DNA of 64,000 nt from Neisseria sicca (GTDB lineage Bacteria > Pseudomonadota > Gammaproteobacteria > Burkholderiales > Neisseriaceae), in assembly GCF_003044565.1 (NCBI RefSeq), contig NZ_POXG01000008.1, positions 62,001 through 126,000 on the forward strand, read 5' to 3'. Made by a program: the position numbers and the translations under genes. Each line of letters opens with the position of its first letter. The stretch's first letter is position 1. Under the pieces are notes generated by a model. The model saw only the letters and a list, made by a program, of their open reading frames with translations, made no database searches and had not been told where the DNA came from. Of the stretch, positions 59,125 through 64,000 are shown piece after piece.

Positions 59125-60891
59125 ATGTCAGATCCCACATTACGCTATTATGAAGAAGAGATGCGGTATCTCAAAGAGGCGGGATTAGAGTTTTCAAAAG
59201 CCCATCCTGATCGTGCCGCAATGCTGAATTTAGACAGGGTAGGTACACGTGATCCTTATGTAGAAAGGCTGTTTGAAGGCTTTGCTTTTTTGACAGGGAG
59301 AATCAGACAAAAATTAGATGATGACTTTCCGGAATTGACGGAGGGATTGGTCCATATGCTGTGGCCGCATTATCTGAGGATGATTCCTTCTCTGACTGTT
59401 TTGGAATTAATTCCGGACAATAAAAAGTTGCAAGGAGGACAGGTCGTCAAAAAAGGATTGTCCGTTCAGTCCGAACCTATCAATATCAACGATAGATTGA
59501 CCAGATGCTTGTATCGGACCACTGCTGATGTTGCGCTCCAGCCTTTGAGCATATTGCATACATTGTTGGATTATGATGCGAATGGTCAAAGCGTCATCAA
59601 ATTAACTTTTGGTATCCACCGACAAATACAGAAAGAAAATTTAGATTTTTCCAAAATCAGAATTTATATTTCCGCCGATGAACCGATTGCCTTCGCATTG
59701 CGTCATGCTTTGTTGAATCAGACAGCGCGAATCAGCCTTCATCATGCCGAATTGCCATCTGCCGACAATATACAGTTTAAGGCAGTCGGATTTGCTGAAG
59801 ATGAAAGATTGTGGGAGAAAGTCAATAACAGCTTCAGCGGCTACCAACTATTGCTGGAATATTTTTGTTTCAAACAAAAGTTTTTCTTTATTGATTTAGT
59901 AGGCATCGATGCCGGAGCGTGGTCGGAACGGATTAATGAGTTTAGCGTGAATGTGGTTCTTTCCAAGCAATACCCTTCAGAGCTTCGATTCCCTCCTGAC
60001 TGCTTGAAATTGAACTGCGTGTCTGCCATCAATCTGTTTGATATGGAAGCAGAGCCTATCCGAGTAGATCATAAGGCGTTCGAATATCCTGTTAAGCCGT
60101 TACTACATGAAGGTATGGCTGTTGAAGTTTATTCCGTCGAAGAGGTAGAGGCGGTTAATCATGAAACAGGTAAGCGTTATCCCTATATTCCTTTTTCCTC
60201 ATTCCAGCATCGTGGCGGATTGATGAAATATGATGCGCCAGAAAGGTATTTCCATACCAAAGTCAAGCAAGGCGTATCAGGAAGACATGAAACATTTATC
60301 ATGCTTGGCGGATTGTTGTGGGATAGAAAAGACATATTGCCTACCGAGACGCTTTCATTGAAGGTGGTCGGGACAAATGGCGCTTTGCCGCGTAAAAGTC
60401 TGAGGGAGACCCAGATTCAAGACGACGATATCGCCGAACCAAATGTCAAAATGGTCAGAAACCTTACCACGCCGACATTGTCTTGCTATCCGCCGACAGA
60501 GGATCGATTCCAATGGCGTATATTGTCCCATTTGTCACCCAACTATTTATCACTATTGAATGTCGACAGTTTGAAAGGGGCATTGTCCATTTACGACTGG
60601 ACTGAAGACGAGCTGAACAAGCGCAGACTGAATGGTATTGTTGATGTCAAACATGAAACAGTACAGAGAATCGAGCGTGGCGCAGTCCACCGCGGAATTC
60701 ATATTACCGTAACATTTGATTCGACCGCATTTAGCGGTGAGGCGGAAATTTATTTGTTCGGAGAATTATTGAACGAATTTTTTGCAATGTATGCTGATTT
60801 GAACCTGTTTACCCGGTTCAGCATTGTTTCTCTGCCATCCGGGAAAACATATACATGGAAAGACAGCAAAACAACTATCACACGGTTTTAG
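59125..60891 (+). CDS. tssF: T6SS baseplate protein TssF
   Basis: This 588-residue baseplate wedge component opens with the family start LRYYEEEMRYLKEAGLEFSK (in parts), followed by RDPYVERLFEGFAFL near residue 45. WPHYLRMIPSL near 83 and the C-terminal GTEVYLFxxxLxxF-like EIYLFGELLNEFF near 552 are typical. It overlaps tssG by 37 bases, so the two are coupled, as they are partners in the wedge (TssE-F-G). Confidence 0.94.
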   Translation: MSDPTLRYYEEEMRYLKEAGLEFSKAHPDRAAMLNLDRVGTRDPYVERLFEGFAFLTGRIRQKLDDDFPELTEGLVHMLWPHYLRMIPSLTVLELIPDNKKLQGGQVVKKGLSVQSEPININDRLTRCLYRTTADVALQPLSILHTLLDYDANGQSVIKLTFGIHRQIQKENLDFSKIRIYISADEPIAFALRHALLNQTARISLHHAELPSADNIQFKAVGFAEDERLWEKVNNSFSGYQLLLEYFCFKQKFFFIDLVGIDAGAWSERINEFSVNVVLSKQYPSELRFPPDCLKLNCVSAINLFDMEAEPIRVDHKAFEYPVKPLLHEGMAVEVYSVEEVEAVNHETGKRYPYIPFSSFQHRGGLMKYDAPERYFHTKVKQGVSGRHETFIMLGGLLWDRKDILPTETLSLKVVGTNGALPRKSLRETQIQDDDIAEPNVKMVRNLTTPTLSCYPPTEDRFQWRILSHLSPNYLSLLNVDSLKGALSIYDWTEDELNKRRLNGIVDVKHETVQRIERGAVHRGIHITVTFDSTAFSGEAEIYLFGELLNEFFAMYADLNLFTRFSIVSLPSGKTYTWKDSKTTITRF

Positions 60892-61964
60892 AAACGGCGC
60901 ACAAAAGCGCTAAAGAAAATAACGGCAGGCAGACGCTTCCTTTATGGGAGATTCCTAGAAATAAAGCGCAGCGCGAAAGCGGGTCGTCTGAAATCTTCCA
61001 AGAGAAATTGGGGGAGTTTATTGTACGCAATGCGGCAACGATGAATTTCTTCCAATTTTGCCGGGTTTTAGAAACTCTTGCCGAAGGAAATGAAGAAAAG
61101 GCTGTCGAGTCAACCGTAAGATTTAGAAGGGTAAAATCTTTATCTTTCCCTTCGGGGGAAATCGCATCGGTTGAATATGACGCAGAAGCCGATTTGCCGA
61201 CCGTCAGGACGACATTTTTAGGTTTATACGGCGTCGATGCAGTTTTGCCGGATTACTTCCTGAACGATATTGCGACGCATAAAGACGGCAGTGAAAGCCT
61301 GGCGGCATTTTTAGATATCTTTAACCACCGAATCACGACCCTGTTTTTCCAAGCATGGAAAAAATACCGTTATCCGTTTCTGTTTCAACGGGAGGGGCAA
61401 GATGACCTATCGCGTTCACTTCTGCACCTTATCGGGCAAGGCATGGTCAACGGCAAATTCATGCATCCTCTGCTGGATAGCAGGATTTTGGGATTGTTCA
61501 GTATTTTTTACCAGCGAACCCGAACCAAAGAAGGGATTGTCAGCATCGTCAGATATCTGCTTCCCTTTGCCGATGTGAACGTAAAAGAGTTTCAGCCGCA
61601 ATGGGTCATTTTGGAAAAGGACCGCAAACTGGGGAAAGCCGGTTTGCGATTAGACGGAGGGAGTGCATCTTTGGGCGGGCGGATAAAAGATTACAGTCAT
61701 TTGGTGCGCATTGAAATTACGCCTGATACATTTGACAACGCGCAGCTTCTGTTGCCAAAGCAGCAATTACACCAAAAATTGCTCGAATTATTAAAACTCT
61801 ATTTGGGTCGTCGTTTTGATGCGAGTGTTTACCTAAATATTAAAAAACAATGGATACCCAAAAGCCGTTTGGAAAAAAAACAAATATTGGGGATTAATAC
61901 CGGTTTAGGTGCGATGTACCAAGACAAACAAATAAAAATAGCGAACTATACTTACTCAAACTAA
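60855..61964 (+). CDS. tssG: T6SS baseplate protein TssG
   Basis: This 369-residue wedge component has NFFQFCRVLETLAEG near residue 56, FLGLYGVDAVLPDYF near 122 and a conserved DIFNHRITTLFFQAWKKYRYP stretch (in parts) near 155. One local uptake word is in the reading frame near 60981. TssG binds TssF and the sheath start. Confidence 0.92.
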   Translation: MERQQNNYHTVLETAHKSAKENNGRQTLPLWEIPRNKAQRESGSSEIFQEKLGEFIVRNAATMNFFQFCRVLETLAEGNEEKAVESTVRFRRVKSLSFPSGEIASVEYDAEADLPTVRTTFLGLYGVDAVLPDYFLNDIATHKDGSESLAAFLDIFNHRITTLFFQAWKKYRYPFLFQREGQDDLSRSLLHLIGQGMVNGKFMHPLLDSRILGLFSIFYQRTRTKEGIVSIVRYLLPFADVNVKEFQPQWVILEKDRKLGKAGLRLDGGSASLGGRIKDYSHLVRIEITPDTFDNAQLLLPKQQLHQKLLELLKLYLGRRFDASVYLNIKKQWIPKSRLEKKQILGINTGLGAMYQDKQIKIANYTYSN

Positions 61965-61984
61965 CTTCAAGAAAACGGAAAATC

Positions 61985-62524
61985 ATGAATAAAAAAACCA
62001 GAATTACGTCAGTCTGCTCATTAGCCCTTTTATGCGCCATGCTTTCAGGATGCGGGATTTGGCAAGGCATGAAAGATGGAACGGTTGAAGCAACGAAAAG
62101 CGTTTTTTATACCAAACTCAAGATTTTGAAAATCGACCTGATCGCACGAAACGGTTTGAATCAAAACGAGCGCGGGCAGTCGCTGTCGACAGTCGTCCGA
62201 GTTTATCAATTGAAAGACAAGCAAAATTATGAAGTTGCCTCATATCGTGATTTGCTCAATCAAGACAAAACCATCTTAAGCAACGATCTGGCGGAAGGTT
62301 ACAAGCAATATACCATCCGGCCGGGGGAGACCATCAGCTTTGATGAAACGCTGAATAAAGACACCAAATATGTCGGTGTTGTCGCTTTCTACAACAAAGT
62401 AGGGGAAGAGCAGACTTGGAAAATGTTGATTACCAAAAAGCAGCTGACCAATAAAAAACCGGTCGTTATCGAATTGGTGGATAACAAAGTCCTGCTTCAA
62501 GAGACGGTCAAGAAAGTCAAATAA
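61985..62524 (+). CDS. tssJ: T6SS outer-membrane lipoprotein TssJ
   Basis: This 179-residue lipoprotein has the lipobox LSGC (Cys23) and a transthyretin-like beta-sandwich after it. The VRVYQLKDKQNYEVASY block near residue 70 is the family signature. TssJ anchors TssM at the outer membrane. The stop codon's last base is also the first base of tssE, showing tight coupling. Confidence 0.9.
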   Translation: MNKKTRITSVCSLALLCAMLSGCGIWQGMKDGTVEATKSVFYTKLKILKIDLIARNGLNQNERGQSLSTVVRVYQLKDKQNYEVASYRDLLNQDKTILSNDLAEGYKQYTIRPGETISFDETLNKDTKYVGVVAFYNKVGEEQTWKMLITKKQLTNKKPVVIELVDNKVLLQETVKKVK

Positions 62525-62937
62525 TGGATGCCGCACTCTATGAGAAACTGACCGGATTTTATTCCGACGGTTTGCCGATAGATGACCTGCCGGGCAGCTT
62601 CCAGTTGGTTCGCAGTGTTTTGGACAATATCCAACGCATTCTTAACAGCAGGAGCGGTTCCTTGAAACATCTGCCGGATTATGGGATTCCCGATCTCAGC
62701 ATGGTTTATAAAAACCTGCCGTCCAGCGCGCATGACTTGCGGTATTTTATGAGGAAAACCTTGTTGAAATACGAGCCGAGATTAAGGAACTTGGATATCC
62801 ACCTCACTGAATCCAAAGACAATATCATGGTTTTATGTTATCAGCTGGAATGCGAAATAGAAAACGCGGGTGCGGTAGTTATAGACACTTATTTTATGCC
62901 TGAGGGGACGGTTTCCGTTAAACGCAGCCGGACATAA
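62524..62937 (+). CDS. tssE: T6SS baseplate protein TssE (gp25-like)
   Basis: This 137-residue phage gp25-like protein initiates sheath assembly on the baseplate. The conserved LLNSRSGS-like block ILNSRSGSLKHLPDYGIPDL (in parts) near residue 39 and the EPRL motif near 84 mark the gp25 fold. Neighbours TssF/TssG complete the wedge. Confidence 0.93.
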   Translation: MDAALYEKLTGFYSDGLPIDDLPGSFQLVRSVLDNIQRILNSRSGSLKHLPDYGIPDLSMVYKNLPSSAHDLRYFMRKTLLKYEPRLRNLDIHLTESKDNIMVLCYQLECEIENAGAVVIDTYFMPEGTVSVKRSRT

Positions 62938-62984
62938 GCTTTCTTTGGTGTGAATAGATTACTTTGAAAATTAAGAAATAAAAT

Positions 62985-64000
62985 ATGGTTAAACACATTT
63001 TCCTTACTTGCGGCGTGTTGCTTTCAGCAACCGCTCAAACCGCCTTTGCCAAAGAGCTGGAAGGCATGTTGGTCACTCAAAACAATTATGTCCGGATTCG
63101 AAGTTGTGATTTGAAAAACAATTACACTTTGCTCCCCGGTAGCGGAAACGGCTATGAAGCCGCAGCGGAAATCATCAGCGTCAGAAAAAATACGCCTGAA
63201 AACACACCAATCTATGTCGGGCTGAGAGGAAATCTGGAAAATACCAATTTTTTGATTTCCGGGATTGATTTCATCAAAATGGGCGAGAGCTGCCATGTAC
63301 CGCATACCGAAACCCCGCCTGCCGAAGTCGTTATTCGAGAGTATCCGCTTACTCAGCAGAAATCAGGTTCGACAGGAGAGAAGCCTGAGTCTAAACAAGA
63401 CAATTCGAAATTAAAGGCTACGGAATCCCAACAAGCTAAGGCAGAACAGGACAAACCGGAAGAAACGGCAGGCAAGTCAGAAGAGCCGATTCCTTATCCT
63501 GAAGTTACACAGACTAATCAATTGGAAGACAGTAAAAAGTCTGAAGACAATACAAATTCAGACGACCTTGTTAAAGAAAGTGTGAAAACTGAGGATGCCA
63601 AACAGACAGATACCGAGAAATCTGATCGCACAAATGCTGGCTCGGCGACACCGGAAGTATCAAATACAACTGCGCCAATTGAGAAAAAAACCGTAGAAAA
63701 CAAGGAAATTGATACGTCGGCTAAAGCAGAGGTATCTGAAACGGTAGAAGTGTCGGTCAAAGCGGAAACGCATGAAACGGTAGAAGCACCAACCCAATTT
63801 GAACCACTTGAAAAGGTAGAAACGCTGCCAACTAAGACTGAAATTTCTGAAACCGTAGAAACACCAGCCCAAACGGAAGCGCCTGTAACAGTAGAAACAC
63901 GGGTAACAACAGAAACTACGCAAGCTCCGATAGTGGAAGAAGTGTCGACAAAAGTGGTTGATGTAGAGGAACATTCGTCCGTATCTGAGCCCGTGGCTCC
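62985..64000 (+). CDS. Secreted protein with cysteine head and acidic repeat tail, partial
   Basis: The gene starts at ATG 62985 and runs off the window end; 338 codons are visible. A Sec signal peptide (residues 1-22, cut after AFA) is followed by a compact region to about residue 108 with two cysteines (RSCDL and ESCHV) that could pair. From about 115 on the sequence is highly acidic and rich in Lys, Thr, Val and Glu, then degenerates into repeats of the type SETVE / ETVEAP / EKVETL. No known domain. It lies 47 bases after tssE on the same strand, so it may be part of the T6SS transcript. It contains one local uptake word near 63559. Candidates are a periplasmic spacer or accessory factor. 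Confidence 0.55.
   Translation, partial: MVKHIFLTCGVLLSATAQTAFAKELEGMLVTQNNYVRIRSCDLKNNYTLLPGSGNGYEAAAEIISVRKNTPENTPIYVGLRGNLENTNFLISGIDFIKMGESCHVPHTETPPAEVVIREYPLTQQKSGSTGEKPESKQDNSKLKATESQQAKAEQDKPEETAGKSEEPIPYPEVTQTNQLEDSKKSEDNTNSDDLVKESVKTEDAKQTDTEKSDRTNAGSATPEVSNTTAPIEKKTVENKEIDTSAKAEVSETVEVSVKAETHETVEAPTQFEPLEKVETLPTKTEISETVETPAQTEAPVTVETRVTTETTQAPIVEEVSTKVVDVEEHSSVSEPVA

Overview
The window comes from a commensal Neisseria chromosome. The main evidence is the density of the 12-base DNA uptake word AGGTCGTCTGAA, the dialect associated with the N. mucosa / N. sicca / N. macacae group. It is often paired as an inverted repeat at gene ends. Seven near-complete Correia-type elements (CREE, TATAGTGG termini) and one 70-bp deletion form support this. 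So do the atp operon, PilS/PilR, and the order diaA/gmhA, dolP, yraN beside rsmI. I assign the group from the uptake dialect; the species is not resolved.

Layout. 1-8.6 kb: the first 18 codons of ruvA, tRNA-Lys, hscC, zupT, a TM2 protein, a purine permease, an AEC carrier, and an exported protein with the domain order of plant glucan water dikinase. 8.6-20 kb: a SUKH-like protein, a fused ABC permease, parC, pilS-pilR, ftsE-ftsX, a small membrane protein. 20-28.7 kb: initiator tRNA, a repeat-rich stretch, clcA, a tandem pair of small membrane proteins, ppc, moaC, moeB, and a frameshifted YcxB-like gene followed by an uptake-word pair of Eikenella type. 28.8-36.9 kb: valS, an HTH regulator, map, a proline/lysine-rich anchored protein, dolP, gmhA/diaA, yraN, rsmI. 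37-44.3 kb: the complete F1Fo ATP synthase operon atpIBEFHAGDC. 44.4-53.2 kb: a lipoprotein resembling Tli4-type T6SS immunity proteins, a PepSY membrane protein, an RsiV-like protein behind glyQ, a PolB-like exonuclease, a DUF817 protein, and a photolyase homologue.

53.7 kb to the end: one half of a type VI secretion system, all on the + strand and tightly packed: PAAR, tssM, tssA, tssF, tssG, tssJ, tssE. It ends in a previously unrecognisable secreted protein with a small cysteine-containing head and a long acidic threonine/valine/glutamate-rich repeat tail that runs off the window. The sheath (tssBC), hcp, vgrG, clpV, tssK and tssL are not in this window. PAAR tips the spike, TssE and TssF/G form the baseplate, TssA primes assembly, and TssJ/TssM anchor it in the envelope. 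The SUKH-like protein and the Tli4-like lipoprotein could be immunity proteins for such a weapon, but neither has an effector next to it.

The most unusual items are the GWD-like lipoprotein, the terminal T6SS-linked repeat protein, the Eikenella-dialect uptake pair beside a broken gene, a 70-bp Correia element explained exactly by a 37-bp deletion between direct repeats, and a photolyase homologue with altered FAD-site motifs.
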